The notes: a model not told the origin generated them from the letters alone. Positions 37,039 to 47,003 are shown, counted from the stretch's first letter. The stretch is DNA of 64,000 bases from Segetibacter sp. 3557_3 (GCF_004354985.1 NZ_SMSK01000016.1:103128-167127), one strand, 5' to 3'. Numbers and translations: made by a program.

Positions 37039-37080
37039 ACAATTCCCGGTAGCTCCGTCTTGCGGGTAACCGGGAATTGT
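37039..37080 (-). terminator. Inverted repeat downstream of ppa
   Basis: Perfect 12-bp stem (acaattcccggt / accgggaattgt) with an 18-nt loop, starting 11 nt past the ppa stop codon on the minus strand. The T tract is short, so termination is likely but not certain. Confidence 0.6.
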
Positions 37081-37090
37081 ATATACGGTA

Positions 37091-37645
37091 TTAGTCCTTA
37101 AAATTTTCTTTATAGAAGTCGATGGCCTGTTGAACAATCCTGAGTGCTGTTGATTTGTCCTGGAACTCTTCGACGATCACTGCTTTATTCTCAAGCCTTT
37201 TATATTCTTCGAAAAAGTGCCTTAATTCTTCAAAGAAGTGTTTTGGCAGTTCTTCAATATTATTGATGTAGTTGATGGAGGGATCATGTGCCGCAACTGC
37301 AATGATCTTGTCGTCGGCATCACCACCGTCGATCATTTGCATAACTCCAATCACTTTTGCCGTAACCAGGCACATGGGTACAATTTCAAGACTGGATAAT
37401 ACGAGGATGTCTAAGGGATCTTTGTCATCACCGTAGGTTTGTGGAATGAACCCGTAATTGGATGGGTAATAAAACGAGGAGTGAATAACCCGGTCGAGTT
37501 TCAGCAGTCCGCTGGGCTTATCAATCTCGTATTTTGCCCTTGAACCTTTTGGGATCTCGATAACTGCATTAACGATCCTGGGAGCCAATGACCCATGGTC
37601 TACACCATGCCATGGGTGTAATACATTGGTGAGTTTTGTTTGCAT
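37091..37645 (-). CDS. ppa: Inorganic pyrophosphatase
   Basis: A 184-residue family I soluble pyrophosphatase, hydrolysing PPi to phosphate with Mg2+. Marks: [41 protein letters not shown] (in part; the DxDPxD metal site is DDKDPLD), [18 protein letters not shown] and the C-terminal [11 protein letters not shown] helix. The length is typical of the bacterial enzyme. It starts at ATG 37645 and is followed by an inverted repeat. Monocistronic. Confidence 0.95.
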   Translation of the reverse strand: MQTKLTNVLHPWHGVDHGSLAPRIVNAVIEIPKGSRAKYEIDKPSGLLKLDRVIHSSFYYPSNYGFIPQTYGDDKDPLDILVLSSLEIVPMCLVTAKVIGVMQMIDGGDADDKIIAVAAHDPSINYINNIEELPKHFFEELRHFFEEYKRLENKAVIVEEFQDKSTALRIVQQAIDFYKENFKD

Positions 37646-37804
37646 CTGGTTTTTTTAATTTAAAAAGCAAAGCCTTAAGGCTGCTGTTGTGCCCGGAAGC
37701 ACCGTAATGATTATGCAATACTACGCTATTATTAGAATGCTGTTAGAACTACAGCTGGCTGTTGCCGGAATTGAGGTGTTTGGTTGCCCGGTCCGGGCAT
37801 AGGA

Positions 37805-38209
37805 TCAAAGGTTACCGGAAAAGGTATACTTAAAGTCGACCAGCCACGAGTCGTTTTGACGAACAACTTTTACCTTTTGCGCCACGTTTCGGTAAGAATT
37901 ACTGTAGTTGATGATGGTTACACTATCAGTGACGTCTGCAACTTCATTTATCTTGATCGATGCGTTTTTAAAACCGGTTTTGTCTTGCTCAGTCAGTTTG
38001 TTGTAATCCTTACTCACCTTTTCGAGCCAGTACATATTATCGGAGTCCTGGATCATATACCTCCGGGCAGTTGTAAACTGTCCTTTCAGCGAATGTTCGA
38101 TAAATGAACGGCCGGCGTCGAGCGCATTTTCCGGTTTTTGGTAGTCGTTATTGTTTTGGTTACAGGCATATAATCCCAGCAGGATCAGCGCCATTAATAA
38201 CTGCTTCAT
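37805..38209 (-). CDS. DUF4878-like lipoprotein
   Basis: A 134-residue predicted lipoprotein; the start ATG 38209 gives MKQLLMALILLGLYAC, a clean lipobox, while the frame extends 13 codons upstream. The mature part (ENALDAGRSFIEHSLKGQFTTARRYM, then a beta-rich half ending SWLVDFKYTF) has the NTF2-like helix-plus-sheet layout of DUF4878. Members are exported proteins with unknown ligand. It lies downstream of phoH in the same direction, after phoH's terminator. Confidence 0.75.
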   Translation of the reverse strand: MKQLLMALILLGLYACNQNNNDYQKPENALDAGRSFIEHSLKGQFTTARRYMIQDSDNMYWLEKVSKDYNKLTEQDKTGFKNASIKINEVADVTDSVTIINYSNSYRNVAQKVKVVRQNDSWLVDFKYTFSGNL

Positions 38210-38290
38210 CGCTTGTTTTATTGTAAGGGCGAAGGTAGCAATAAACAACCTGTCGCGGTGATTACCAATTTGGTGGATTGCGATCAGGGA

Positions 38291-38322
38291 TAAAAAAAGA
38301 AGGCCGTCAAACGACGACCTTC
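38291..38322 (-). terminator. Terminator of the phoH gene
   Basis: Stem gaaggccgtc / gacgaccttc (one mismatch) with a 4-nt loop; on the minus strand it is followed by a run of T. It lies 21 nt past the phoH stop codon. Confidence 0.8.
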
Positions 38323-38342
38323 ATATATCATAGATGAGCCTT

Positions 38343-39329
38343 TTAATGCGTGTGCCTTTGTTCGTGTGGCTGTTCCTTCTCCTTTTCTCTTTCATAGGCT
38401 TTGATAATGGCTTTTACCAGTCTATGCCGCACAACGTCTTCTTCATCCAGTTCAATCTGCGCAATCCCATCGATATTCTGCAGTATCCTGCGTGCTTTAT
38501 CAAGTCCGCTTCTCTGGTTTTTAGGAAGGTCAACCTGGGTTGGATCGCCCGTGATAATCGCCTTGGCATTTGCACCAATCCTGGTCAGGAACATTTTCAG
38601 CTGCAGGTCATTGGTATTTTGCGCTTCATCCAGGATGATAAAAGCATTATCCAGGGTTCGGCCCCGCATGTACGCAAGTGGGGCAATTTCTATCGTGCGG
38701 GTACTCATATAATAGCCCAGCTTATCCGCAGGGATCATATCGTCCAGGGCATCGTACAACGGCCGGAGGTATGGGTCAATTTTCTCTTTCAGGTCACCCG
38801 GTAAAAAACCAAGGTTTTCGCCAGCTTCAACTGCAGGACGGGTGAGGATAATTTTTTTGACCACCTTGTTTTTTAATGCCCTAACGGCAAGGGCTACGGC
38901 CGTATAGGTCTTACCTGTTCCTGCAGGTCCGATTGCAAAAACGATATCATTACGATCCGCTGCCTGCACCATTTTCTTCTGGTTAGCCGTACGTGCACGA
39001 ACGGTTTTACCGTTGGGCCCAAATACGAGGATATCGTTAGGGTTGCGATCAACAAAATGATCTACCGTTTCGGCGTCGTCGCCACCAAGGATCTGCTCGA
39101 AATAATTTTCACTGAGGTGCCCATTTCTTTCCAGGTACTGAATGATGAGCTTGATTTTTTCTTTTGCCGTGTCAATCTGTTCGGGTGCACCGCTCAGCTT
39201 TATTTGAGTACCACGACTTAAAATTTTTAGAAGAGGGAACTTTTTCTTGAGTAGGTCGAGTTTACCGTTGTTAACTCCGAAAAATTCAATTGGGTTTACT
39301 GATTCCAGATTTATTATAGTTTCTGTCAA
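38343..39329 (-). CDS. PhoH-family ATPase
   Basis: A 328-residue PhoH (YbeZ-like) protein: an N-terminal KH-like segment (about 1-75, TQIKLSGAPEQIDTAKEKI) and a P-loop ATPase core. Walker A is GPAGTGKTY (about 133-141), followed by LTRPAVEAGENLGFLPGDLKEK, the Walker B IILDEAQN and ITGDPTQVDLP, all family signatures. A His-rich tail (EQPHEQRHTH) closes it. The family takes part in RNA metabolism, often next to ybeY, which is not here. A possible -7 box (taaatttg) lies at 39404-39411 on the minus strand. Confidence 0.93.
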   Translation of the reverse strand: MTETIINLESVNPIEFFGVNNGKLDLLKKKFPLLKILSRGTQIKLSGAPEQIDTAKEKIKLIIQYLERNGHLSENYFEQILGGDDAETVDHFVDRNPNDILVFGPNGKTVRARTANQKKMVQAADRNDIVFAIGPAGTGKTYTAVALAVRALKNKVVKKIILTRPAVEAGENLGFLPGDLKEKIDPYLRPLYDALDDMIPADKLGYYMSTRTIEIAPLAYMRGRTLDNAFIILDEAQNTNDLQLKMFLTRIGANAKAIITGDPTQVDLPKNQRSGLDKARRILQNIDGIAQIELDEEDVVRHRLVKAIIKAYEREKEKEQPHEQRHTH

Positions 39330-39584
39330 GTAGGTATTTTTTTGTTTTCGTTATAAGAAAGAGCAGCGTGTGGAAGCTATGTTCGCTATGCTTTTGGCTT
39401 ATCCAAATTTAATGCAATGGTGGCGAATTAAATCATTATTTGTTATACACAGGTTGTGAATTTGTTGTGAAATTCTGTCGCATTTCGGCCTTCCGGCTAC
39501 TTTCTGTTTCAAGCCCCTTTTTATTTGGAAAACGCTTTCTGTACAGCCATCTTTGTCGAACATTTTAATGCACATCTAATACGT

Positions 39585-40412
39585 ATGAACAAGATCATCT
39601 TCATTACCGGGGTATCCTCAGGTTTTGGTCGCGAATTGGCAAAGGAAGCGGCTATCGCCGGAAACACGGTGATTGGCACTGTAAGGCAACAGGCCCAAAC
39701 GGCCGAAGTGGATGCAATTTCTCCGGGTAACACATTCGGTTATGTACTTGACGTAAATGATCATGACAGCGTAAAAGAAGTCATCTCTGCCGTGGTTAAC
39801 CGTTTCGGTCGCCTGGATGTTGTGGTTAATAATGCGGGATATGGCCTTATGGGTGCCGTTGAAGAAACCTCGATGGAGGAGGCCAGGGCACAAATGGAAA
39901 CCAACTTTTTTGGCGCGCTGGCGGTTACCCAGGCAGTACTACCCGTTATGCGCGAAGCAGGACAGGGGCATATTGTTCAATTTTCATCGATAGCAGGCCT
40001 CACTGGTTCACCCGGGCTTGCATTATACAATGCGAGCAAACATGCACTTGAAGGAATGAGTGAAGCCTTATACCTTGAAGTGAAACCGCTTGGCATTAAA
40101 GTAACCATTGTAGAACCCGGACCTTTCCGAACAAATTGGGCCGGCGGATCAATGCACTTTACACGACAAAAAATTGATGCTTACAACGAAACCTCGGGTA
40201 AGGTCATCCATATGGTAAACAGTATCAGTGGTGCTCAACCAGGCGATCCGGTAAAAGGGGCACAGGCAGTATTGAAGGTTATTGAAAGCGCTGATCCGCC
40301 GCTTCGGTTGTTGTTGGGTAAGTCGGCAATAGAGCGGGCTAAGGGCAAGCTGGAGTGGGTACAAAAAGATCTTGATAATTGGGAGTCTGTGGGCCTGGCA
40401 ACTGATTTTTAA
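39585..40412 (+). CDS. Short-chain dehydrogenase/reductase
   Basis: A 275-residue classical SDR oxidoreductase using NAD(P)(H). I start at ATG 39585 (MNKIIFITGVSSGFGREL); the frame runs 20 codons upstream without a better start. Cofactor loop TGVSSGFG (about 8-15), NNAGYGLMG (about 84-92), the catalytic Ser in FSSIAGLTG and the catalytic YNASK (Tyr near 148) are all present, with VTIVEPGPFRTNW after the active site. Substrate unknown. It lies divergent from phoH. Confidence 0.92.
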   Translation: MNKIIFITGVSSGFGRELAKEAAIAGNTVIGTVRQQAQTAEVDAISPGNTFGYVLDVNDHDSVKEVISAVVNRFGRLDVVVNNAGYGLMGAVEETSMEEARAQMETNFFGALAVTQAVLPVMREAGQGHIVQFSSIAGLTGSPGLALYNASKHALEGMSEALYLEVKPLGIKVTIVEPGPFRTNWAGGSMHFTRQKIDAYNETSGKVIHMVNSISGAQPGDPVKGAQAVLKVIESADPPLRLLLGKSAIERAKGKLEWVQKDLDNWESVGLATDF

Positions 40413-40580
40413 CTCTTCAACGTTGATTTCGAAAGCAGCGGCAATTTCCCGGTCGTTTTCCTGCATAACTAATGACTGCCCCAATTGCCGGGGCAGGCAT
40501 TTTACTTTTCCTGCCCCGTCTGGCTGAAGATCTGCATCAGGGGTTCAGTTTAGAGACGGCTCCGGGAGTGGTACAAAAAA

Positions 40581-41231
40581 TTACTTGATCGCTTTCAGCT
40601 TTGCAATGGTTTCAATGGGATCCTTTGCTTTAAATACCGTATTCCCTGCGATCAGCACATGAGCGCCTGCGTTTACAATTTCGTAAGCGTTATCTAGTGT
40701 AACCCCACCATCAATCTCAATTTTTACCGGCAATCCTTTTTCATCGATCATTTTCCTCAACAGTCTGATTTTTTCCAGGGTGTGGAGTATAAATTGCTGG
40801 CCACCAAAGCCCGGATTCACACTCATCAGGCAAACAACATCAATGTCGTGCAGGATGTCGGCAAGCAAGCCTACCCCGGTATGGGGATTTAAGGCCACCC
40901 CGGCTGTCATTCCCAGGCTTTTAATTTGTTGAATATTGCGATGTAGGTGGGTACAGGCTTCCAGGTGAACGGTTATGTTATTCGCACCGGCAATACAAAA
41001 TGCCTCCGTGTACTTCTCCGGTTCGAGTATCATCAGGTGTACATCGCAAAATTTGGTGGTTGTTTTTGTGATCTGTTCGATCACCGGGAGCCCGAAACTG
41101 ATGTTTGGTACAAACCTGCCGTCCATTACATCAAGGTGAAACCAGTCGGCCTGGCTTGCGTTGAGCATGTTGCATTCATCTTGCAAGTGCAGGAAGTTGG
41201 CGGCAAGTAGAGACGGAGCGATCAATGGCAT
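40581..41231 (-). CDS. rpe: Ribulose-phosphate 3-epimerase
   Basis: A 216-residue TIM-barrel epimerase interconverting ribulose 5-phosphate and xylulose 5-phosphate. Marks: IAPSLLAANFLHLQDE, DWFHLDVMDGRFVPNISFG (metal-binding His and Asp), FCDVHLMILEPEKY, GVALNPHTG, VCLMSVNPGFGGQQFI and EIDGGVTLDNA with ITAGNTVFK-like LIAGNTVFKAKDP at the end. It provides the link between the xylulose 5-phosphate made by the arabinose operon and the pentose phosphate pathway, although it is not adjacent to it. Confidence 0.96.
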   Translation of the reverse strand: MPLIAPSLLAANFLHLQDECNMLNASQADWFHLDVMDGRFVPNISFGLPVIEQITKTTTKFCDVHLMILEPEKYTEAFCIAGANNITVHLEACTHLHRNIQQIKSLGMTAGVALNPHTGVGLLADILHDIDVVCLMSVNPGFGGQQFILHTLEKIRLLRKMIDEKGLPVKIEIDGGVTLDNAYEIVNAGAHVLIAGNTVFKAKDPIETIAKLKAIK

Positions 41232-41435
41232 CAGGCTAATGTTTTAATAAGGGATGATTTGGTAATGCAGGTGCAAAAGTAATCCCTTAACTCATGCGGT
41301 TGTTGTTTTACCAACTGGTTGCCGTGTACCCGGTAACAGCAGAAAAGAGATGCTATCGTTGGTAAATTTATACATTCGGCTACCATGCGGGCAATAAGCA
41401 TGCGGCATGCCAGCTATCGAGTAAAAGGCCGGCAC

Positions 41436-42236
41436 TTATTCCAGCTTAGTCAATGCTGCCCTCGCCTGGGAAAGGTTCTTATCCAAACCAAGCGCACGCT
41501 GGTAGTTTAGAATGGCTTCCTGCTTGTTACCCATGGCCTCGTATGTTTTCGCTTGCCAGTAATAGGCATCGGCATAAGTATTGTTTACCGTTATGGCGCG
41601 TTGGAACACCTGTAAGGCCGAAGGGTAGTCCTTTGAATCGTAACGAATAAACCCTTTTTCCATGTAGGCTTCCATGTAAGTATAATCGTTGTTGATGCAC
41701 TGGTCGAATAGGCTATCGGCCCTTGCAGCATCTCCCTTGCGGGCGTAATAAACCCCGGCTATGAAGGACGAGTGCGCATCGCTTTCGCGGCCCAGGCCCA
41801 TCTTAGCAACATTGGTGCAGATTGCCAGCGCGCGGGGATCTGCACGTTCTGCATAAAGATTGGCAAGGCTAAGCTGAGACTCTACCGAGGGGTAAATACT
41901 GATCGCTTTACGGTAGCTTTCTATGGCTTGTTGGGTGTCTTCATTACTCTCCTGCAACTGGCCCCTTGCGAACCAGAGTCCGTTATTCAAACTGTCCCGA
42001 ATGATCATGCTGTCAGTATGTGCAATGGCCTCCTTGTACATGCCCAGGCTGTCCATTGCATTTACCAGCCGCATCCTGGCACCCGCGCTGTCGGGGTATT
42101 GTTTAACTTGTTCCTGTAGTGCAACAACAAGAGCTCTTTGCTCCTCCGTAGACCGGTCCGCTGCATTGTTGTTCCGTTGATCAGTGCAAGCCGACAACAT
42201 AGTCAACAGAACTGCGGCAAACCAAAAAGTTTTCAT
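41436..42236 (-). CDS. TPR-repeat lipoprotein
   Basis: A 266-residue predicted lipoprotein. The start ATG 42236 gives MKTFWFAAVLLTMLSAC with a proper lipobox; the frame extends 18 codons upstream. The mature part is a series of about five to six tetratricopeptide repeats, e.g. GLWFARGQLQESNEDTQQAI (in part), YMEKGFIRYDSKDYPSALQVF and AYYWQAKTYEAMGNKQEAI. TPR lipoproteins serve as scaffolds at the cell envelope; no partner is indicated. It diverges from the PD40 gene at 42322. Confidence 0.88.
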   Translation of the reverse strand: MKTFWFAAVLLTMLSACTDQRNNNAADRSTEEQRALVVALQEQVKQYPDSAGARMRLVNAMDSLGMYKEAIAHTDSMIIRDSLNNGLWFARGQLQESNEDTQQAIESYRKAISIYPSVESQLSLANLYAERADPRALAICTNVAKMGLGRESDAHSSFIAGVYYARKGDAARADSLFDQCINNDYTYMEAYMEKGFIRYDSKDYPSALQVFQRAITVNNTYADAYYWQAKTYEAMGNKQEAILNYQRALGLDKNLSQARAALTKLE

Positions 42237-42321
42237 GCGGCAAAAATATATGGTAAGGTTTGGTTTATGACGAATATCTGACCCCTGCAACTTATTTCAA
42301 CAATACTTTTACCCAAAACCA

Positions 42322-43413
42322 ATGCAGTTACCCATTTTTATTTTGTTTGCCTGCGTGCTCGCATTTAGTAACCGTATTTGTTCCCAACAAGCCTCCATCA
42401 ACGTTTCAGATACCTTGCTCTACCCTGGCGAAAAACATTTCACCAACGTGCAACAACTTACGTTTGGCGGCGACAATGCAGAAGCGTACTGGAGCGCCAA
42501 CGGTAAGTACCTTGTTTTTCAGCGAACCAATGCAGCTGAGGAAATTCATTGCGACCAGATCTTCGTTGGTAAGGTTCCGCAGAAAACAGGCGACAAATTT
42601 GAATACCGGATGTTGAGTTCGGGAAAGGGTAGAACAACCTGCGCTTATTTCCTTCCTGATGGTAAGCACCTCATCTATGCTTCTACACATCTTGGTTCGG
42701 ACAGCTGTCCGCCGCAACCTGACCGTGCTAAATATGGAAACAGGTATTTGTGGCCACTGTACAATACATACGACATATTTCTTGCAACAATCGACGGCAA
42801 AATCGTAAAACAATTGACAACTGCAAAGGGGTATGACGCTGAAGCAACCCTTTCTCCGGATGGTAAACAGATGATTTATTGCAGCGATAAAGAAGGTGAT
42901 CTCGATCTATATGTCATGGATTTGCAAACCGGCAAAGAAAAAAGGTTTACTAACACGCCGGGGTACGACGGAGGTGCCTGGTTTAGTCCGGATGGTAAAA
43001 AAGTGGTGTGGCGTGCGAGCCGTCCTGCACCCGGGCAGGAGCTTGCTGAATATAAACAACTGCTTTCCGAGGGACTTGTTGCGCCAACAAACCTCGAAGT
43101 GTTCATCGCAGATGCCGATGGAAGCAATACCTCTCAGGTAACGCACCTGGGTAAAGCTAATTGGGCACCGAATTTTACGGCAGATAGCAAAGGAATTATC
43201 TTTTGCAGCAATTCGGAATATCCCAGAGGGTTTCCTTTCAACATGTACCTTACTGATTTTACCGGCTCCAGGTTAGAAAAGGTTAGTCGCGACGGAGGTT
43301 TCGATGCTTTCCCCATGTTCAGTCCCGACGGAAAGAAAATTGTTTTCTCGAGTAATCGCAATAACGGGGGAACCCGGGACACGAACTTATTCATCGCCGA
43401 CTGGGTAAAATAA
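42322..43413 (+). CDS. PD40/TolB-like beta-propeller protein, exported
   Basis: A 363-residue protein with a signal peptide (residues 1-21). The mature part holds about five WD40-like PD40 blades with the recurring (F/L)SPDGK pattern: LPDGKHLIYAS, LSPDGKQMIYCSDKEGDLDLYVMD, FSPDGKKVVWRAS, FTADSKGIIFCSN and FSPDGKKIVFSSNRN. It resembles TolB-type propellers, which mediate protein contacts in the periplasm, but lacks the TolB N-terminal domain. Starts at ATG 42322, divergent from the TPR lipoprotein. Function unknown. Confidence 0.88.
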   Translation: MQLPIFILFACVLAFSNRICSQQASINVSDTLLYPGEKHFTNVQQLTFGGDNAEAYWSANGKYLVFQRTNAAEEIHCDQIFVGKVPQKTGDKFEYRMLSSGKGRTTCAYFLPDGKHLIYASTHLGSDSCPPQPDRAKYGNRYLWPLYNTYDIFLATIDGKIVKQLTTAKGYDAEATLSPDGKQMIYCSDKEGDLDLYVMDLQTGKEKRFTNTPGYDGGAWFSPDGKKVVWRASRPAPGQELAEYKQLLSEGLVAPTNLEVFIADADGSNTSQVTHLGKANWAPNFTADSKGIIFCSNSEYPRGFPFNMYLTDFTGSRLEKVSRDGGFDAFPMFSPDGKKIVFSSNRNNGGTRDTNLFIADWVK

Positions 43414-43496
43414 GTCCGAAGCTATCATCCTTGCTTAGGCAACTCGGCGGCCGGAGAAATTATTCATTATTTTTGGCCCTTATCAAAAGCTATCAT

Positions 43497-43970
43497 ATGT
43501 ATCAGGGTCTCGTGCACTTACACAATCTGGGTCGTTGGGTTGTTATTGTTTTATTGTTTCTTGCAATCATCAATGCCATTCGTGGACTTTCCGGCACACG
43601 GCCCTATGGCAAAGGTGACAGCAGGGTTGCGCTATTTCTAATGATAGCTGCGCACATTATGTTGTTGGTGGGTTTATACCAGTGGATCGCCGGACCATGG
43701 GGACTCCAAAACATACAAAACCTGGGAATGGGCGGGGTAATGAAAGATAGTGTATACCGGTTTTGGGCAATTGAGCATATTACCGGGATGCTGATTGCAA
43801 TCATCCTCATCACCATTGGTAAAGGTGTTGGGCGTAAGCAAGTGAACGATGCTACCAAGCACAGGCGTTCTTTTTGGTTATTTCTGGTTGCAATGATTAT
43901 TATCCTGGTTACTGTTCCATGGCCATTTCGCGAGGTTGCAAGACCATTGTTTCCTGGCGGTTCAGTGTAG
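43497..43970 (+). CDS. Four-helix membrane protein (cytochrome b-like)
   Basis: A 157-residue membrane protein; I start at ATG 43497 (MYQGLVHLHNLGRW), leaving off a 22-codon extension. Four hydrophobic segments are visible (about 10-30, 46-66, 95-115 and 128-146). Conserved-looking histidines sit in the membrane (HLHN at 7-10, AAHIM, EHITG), as in small cytochrome b-type proteins, and homologues in Chitinophagaceae often carry that label. Heme binding is only a suggestion. A -7-like tattTTTG lies at 43468-43475, just upstream. Confidence 0.7.
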   Translation: MYQGLVHLHNLGRWVVIVLLFLAIINAIRGLSGTRPYGKGDSRVALFLMIAAHIMLLVGLYQWIAGPWGLQNIQNLGMGGVMKDSVYRFWAIEHITGMLIAIILITIGKGVGRKQVNDATKHRRSFWLFLVAMIIILVTVPWPFREVARPLFPGGSV

Positions 43971-44124
43971 TTAAGCTCAGGAAGCTTTGTCCCCGGCGTC
44001 TGGCAGGGCATCAATAACCCGCTTAATCGGTTGCCATGGCATGATGACCGCCAATGTTCGGTGAGTTGTATAAACAGCGCGATGCTGCGGAGTTTGCATT
44101 AAAGAAGGAACAGTGCAACGACCG

Positions 44125-44940
44125 TTACAATTTAGAACCGCAGAACTTGCAAAAACGTGCTTCTTTCTCATGACCTTCTCTTCCGCAGGAAGGGCACGAC
44201 TGGCTTGAGTGCTCCCGTTTTTTTACGGCCAGTGCCATCTCGGTGGTTAGAATTCCGGTCGGCACGGCAATGATGCCATAACCCATCAACATGATGATAC
44301 TGGCAACAAATTTACCAAACGGTGTTGTGGGCGAGATATCACCATAGCCAACGGTGGTGATGGTTACGATAGCCCAGTAAATACTGTCGGGTATGCTGGT
44401 AAATCCATTTTCACCTTTTTCTACCAGGTACATCACGGATCCAAGGATAATAACAAGTGCCAGAACGATTAGCATGAAGATGCTGATCTTTCTGGCACTT
44501 CCCCTTACTGCATGACCAAGAAACTGCATCTCAGTGAGGTAGTGGTTAAGTTTGAAGATGCGAAAAATGCGGAGCAACCGGAGCGCACGTAAAACAAGTA
44601 AGGATTGCGCACCCACAAACAGGATGCTGAGATAGGACGGAATAATTGCCAGCAGGTCAATTACGCCAAGAAAACTTACCACATACTTCGATGGCCGTGC
44701 AATACTAACCAGCCTGAGTACATACTCTATGGTAAACAACATCGTGAAGACCCATTCGGTGATCCATAATGTATTTCCATATTCTGCGTGAATAGAAGGG
44801 ATGCTGTCTAACATAACAACAACAATACTGGCCACAATCAACACCAATAAACTCACGTCAAATGCTTTCCCGTAAACGGTGTCAGCCTCGTAAATGATTG
44901 AATGTAATTTGTCCTGCCACGCTTTTCTCCCTTCTGCCAT
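44125..44940 (-). CDS. Voltage-gated-type ion channel with zinc-ribbon tail
   Basis: A 271-residue six-helix channel of the potassium-channel superfamily. A basic S4-like helix LRALRLLRIFRIFKL spans 117-131, and the pore has the selectivity filter TTVGYGD (about 195-201), between helices near 152-172 and 205-230. Helices 1-3 lie near 29-46, 57-80 and 90-108. Unusually, the C-terminus carries two Cys pairs (CPSCG and CKFCGSKL, about 250-271), a small zinc ribbon. The family conducts K+; the ribbon may mediate assembly or sensing. It starts at ATG 44940, divergent from the GH2 gene. Confidence 0.92.
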   Translation of the reverse strand: MAEGRKAWQDKLHSIIYEADTVYGKAFDVSLLVLIVASIVVVMLDSIPSIHAEYGNTLWITEWVFTMLFTIEYVLRLVSIARPSKYVVSFLGVIDLLAIIPSYLSILFVGAQSLLVLRALRLLRIFRIFKLNHYLTEMQFLGHAVRGSARKISIFMLIVLALVIILGSVMYLVEKGENGFTSIPDSIYWAIVTITTVGYGDISPTTPFGKFVASIIMLMGYGIIAVPTGILTTEMALAVKKREHSSQSCPSCGREGHEKEARFCKFCGSKL

Positions 44941-45152
44941 ACGCCTGTATTTGAATATTTAATAAAGTTAACAGCAGGCGAACTATAAGCCAATTTAACT
45001 TAACAGCTAAAACCGTGAACACATTTTGAAAGTTTTTGTAAAAGTAAAGGACTTGCCCTGAGTTGGAATCGTTATTGCAGCCCATGAATGTCAAATAGTT
45101 CTGCATTTTTTCACCCAGGCTAACGATCAACCTACAAAACTTGAACATCCAT

Positions 45153-47003
45153 ATGAGTGAACAACAAGTTAATTACAGCACGTCGGAATCTAAAGAAGAA
45201 AACGGGAGTGAGATTTTTGTAAATCCACTTCCCCGCGCGGTTTTACGATCAGCAGCCCCAATACTACTTGATGGCGAATGGAATTTTTCGCTGGATATTG
45301 ATGACAAGGGGATACAGGAATGTTGGCACCTTTCCCACGAATATCAACATACGGCGAATTGGCCCGGGTCTATAGAGGATCACATAACTGAAGCAAAGGG
45401 GCAGTCAGCCGGAAACGCATGGAGCGATAAGGTGGTTGCGTGGTATGAACGCACCTTTCCCTTACCACAATTGGTGAATGGCAACGGGTCGCCCCATGGA
45501 ATGGTTCAGCTAACCTTTGGCGCATGTGGTTACGAAACCATGGTATGGCTAAACGGGGTATTGCTAAAAACGATTGAAGGGGAGGAGGTGCACGTTGGTG
45601 AATATACTTCGTTTTCATACGAACTTCCTGAGGCAAACTTAAAGCCGGTTAACCGGGTAACCGTGCGGATTGCTGATACGATGGATGCCGATATTCCCCG
45701 TGGAAAGCAGGAGTCGCACGTTTACAAACGTGGCGGCATCTGGTACCGAACTTACACGGGTGCCGTTCGCAGCATCTGGCTCGAACAGGTTGACCGCAAC
45801 AGGCTACGTTCCAGGGTGGGTGTGGTTTCCATTGTTGAAGATAACCTCGTTCGCCTTACTGTAACCACCCGTATACACGATCCCGGTCATTATGTAATAC
45901 GATTGCGGATTTACGACGGCAAACAGGGATCAGCAAAACAGCTGGCTACTTCAGACTTCCCTTTAAATCTTGAAGCAGGCCAAAAACAGCAGCGGCTGGT
46001 TATAGAAGTGCCTGATGCAAAGTTGTGGTCGCCCGCCCATCCAAATATGTATAAGCTGGTAGCTGAACTCATCGATGAAAATGGTTATAGTTCTGAGATT
46101 GTCACACAGTTTGGGCTAAGAAAGATTGAGGCGCGCGGCTGTTGTGTATACCTGAACAACAAAAAGGTTTACCTCGATGGTATTTTGTATCAGCCGGGTA
46201 ACGCTACTTACGACGAGGTAAGGCTTCATATGCATGCCATGAAGGAGCTCGGTTGCAACCTTGTTCGTATCCATATTGCCGGAGTAGATCCACGTATATA
46301 TAACCTGGCCGACTCCATGGGTATGTTGCTTTGGGTGGAAGTGCCCAGCCCCCACAGGTCCAACCATAAAAGCAGGCAAAACCACCGGGCAGAACTTCTG
46401 CGGATGCTGTCGCTTATCGAAACCCATCCTTCAGTAGTAATCTGGAGCCTGTACAATGAAGACTGGGGTGCGCAGGACATCGCAACGAACAAGGAGACCC
46501 GCGATTACATTGTTGAGATGTACCATTTCATGCAGATTGCTCATCCACAGTTTCTTGTTGTAGATAACGATGGATGGCAACATATTTCTCACGAGGGCAG
46601 GCTTAAGTCAGACCTCTTAACTGCCCACCTCTACACCCCTGACTTAACGCGGTGGAAGGAGATGCTTGATCAACTTGTTGCGGGCAAAATGGTGGGTGTA
46701 GCGGCGTTTCCGCTGGTAGTGGGTGACCCGTTTTTCTACCGCAGGCAAGTGCCGCTCGTAGTAAGCGAGTGGGGAGGTTTTGGGTTTGTAGAGTACGGAG
46801 GTCCAAAAGATTCAGAAGAGCGGACAAAGCAAATTAAATTGTTTAAGGAGGAGCTACGTAGCAGGCCAATTGCTGGCGATGTTTATACCCAGGCAACAAA
46901 TATCGAAGACGAAAGAAACGGTTTGATCGACTCAACCACGGGTGAACTAAAGGTGCCGGCTGGCTTGTTGAAAAGCAGGGATAGACCTGACCCTGTTAGT
47001 TAA
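45153..47003 (+). CDS. Glycoside hydrolase family 2 enzyme
   Basis: A 616-residue GH2 protein (beta-galactosidase/beta-glucuronidase group). I start at ATG 45153; a TTG four codons earlier is the alternative. Domains: sugar-binding jelly roll (about 10-210; LDGEWNFSLD, GYETMVWLNG, GGIWYRTYTGAVRSIWLE), an immunoglobulin-like sandwich (about 215-315) and a TIM barrel (about 320-605). The acid/base is Glu436 in SLYNEDWG and the nucleophile Glu539 in VVSEWGGFG. There is no signal peptide, so it acts in the cytoplasm on an oligosaccharide taken up by the cell. The substrate cannot be told from sequence. Confidence 0.92.
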   Translation: MSEQQVNYSTSESKEENGSEIFVNPLPRAVLRSAAPILLDGEWNFSLDIDDKGIQECWHLSHEYQHTANWPGSIEDHITEAKGQSAGNAWSDKVVAWYERTFPLPQLVNGNGSPHGMVQLTFGACGYETMVWLNGVLLKTIEGEEVHVGEYTSFSYELPEANLKPVNRVTVRIADTMDADIPRGKQESHVYKRGGIWYRTYTGAVRSIWLEQVDRNRLRSRVGVVSIVEDNLVRLTVTTRIHDPGHYVIRLRIYDGKQGSAKQLATSDFPLNLEAGQKQQRLVIEVPDAKLWSPAHPNMYKLVAELIDENGYSSEIVTQFGLRKIEARGCCVYLNNKKVYLDGILYQPGNATYDEVRLHMHAMKELGCNLVRIHIAGVDPRIYNLADSMGMLLWVEVPSPHRSNHKSRQNHRAELLRMLSLIETHPSVVIWSLYNEDWGAQDIATNKETRDYIVEMYHFMQIAHPQFLVVDNDGWQHISHEGRLKSDLLTAHLYTPDLTRWKEMLDQLVAGKMVGVAAFPLVVGDPFFYRRQVPLVVSEWGGFGFVEYGGPKDSEERTKQIKLFKEELRSRPIAGDVYTQATNIEDERNGLIDSTTGELKVPAGLLKSRDRPDPVS

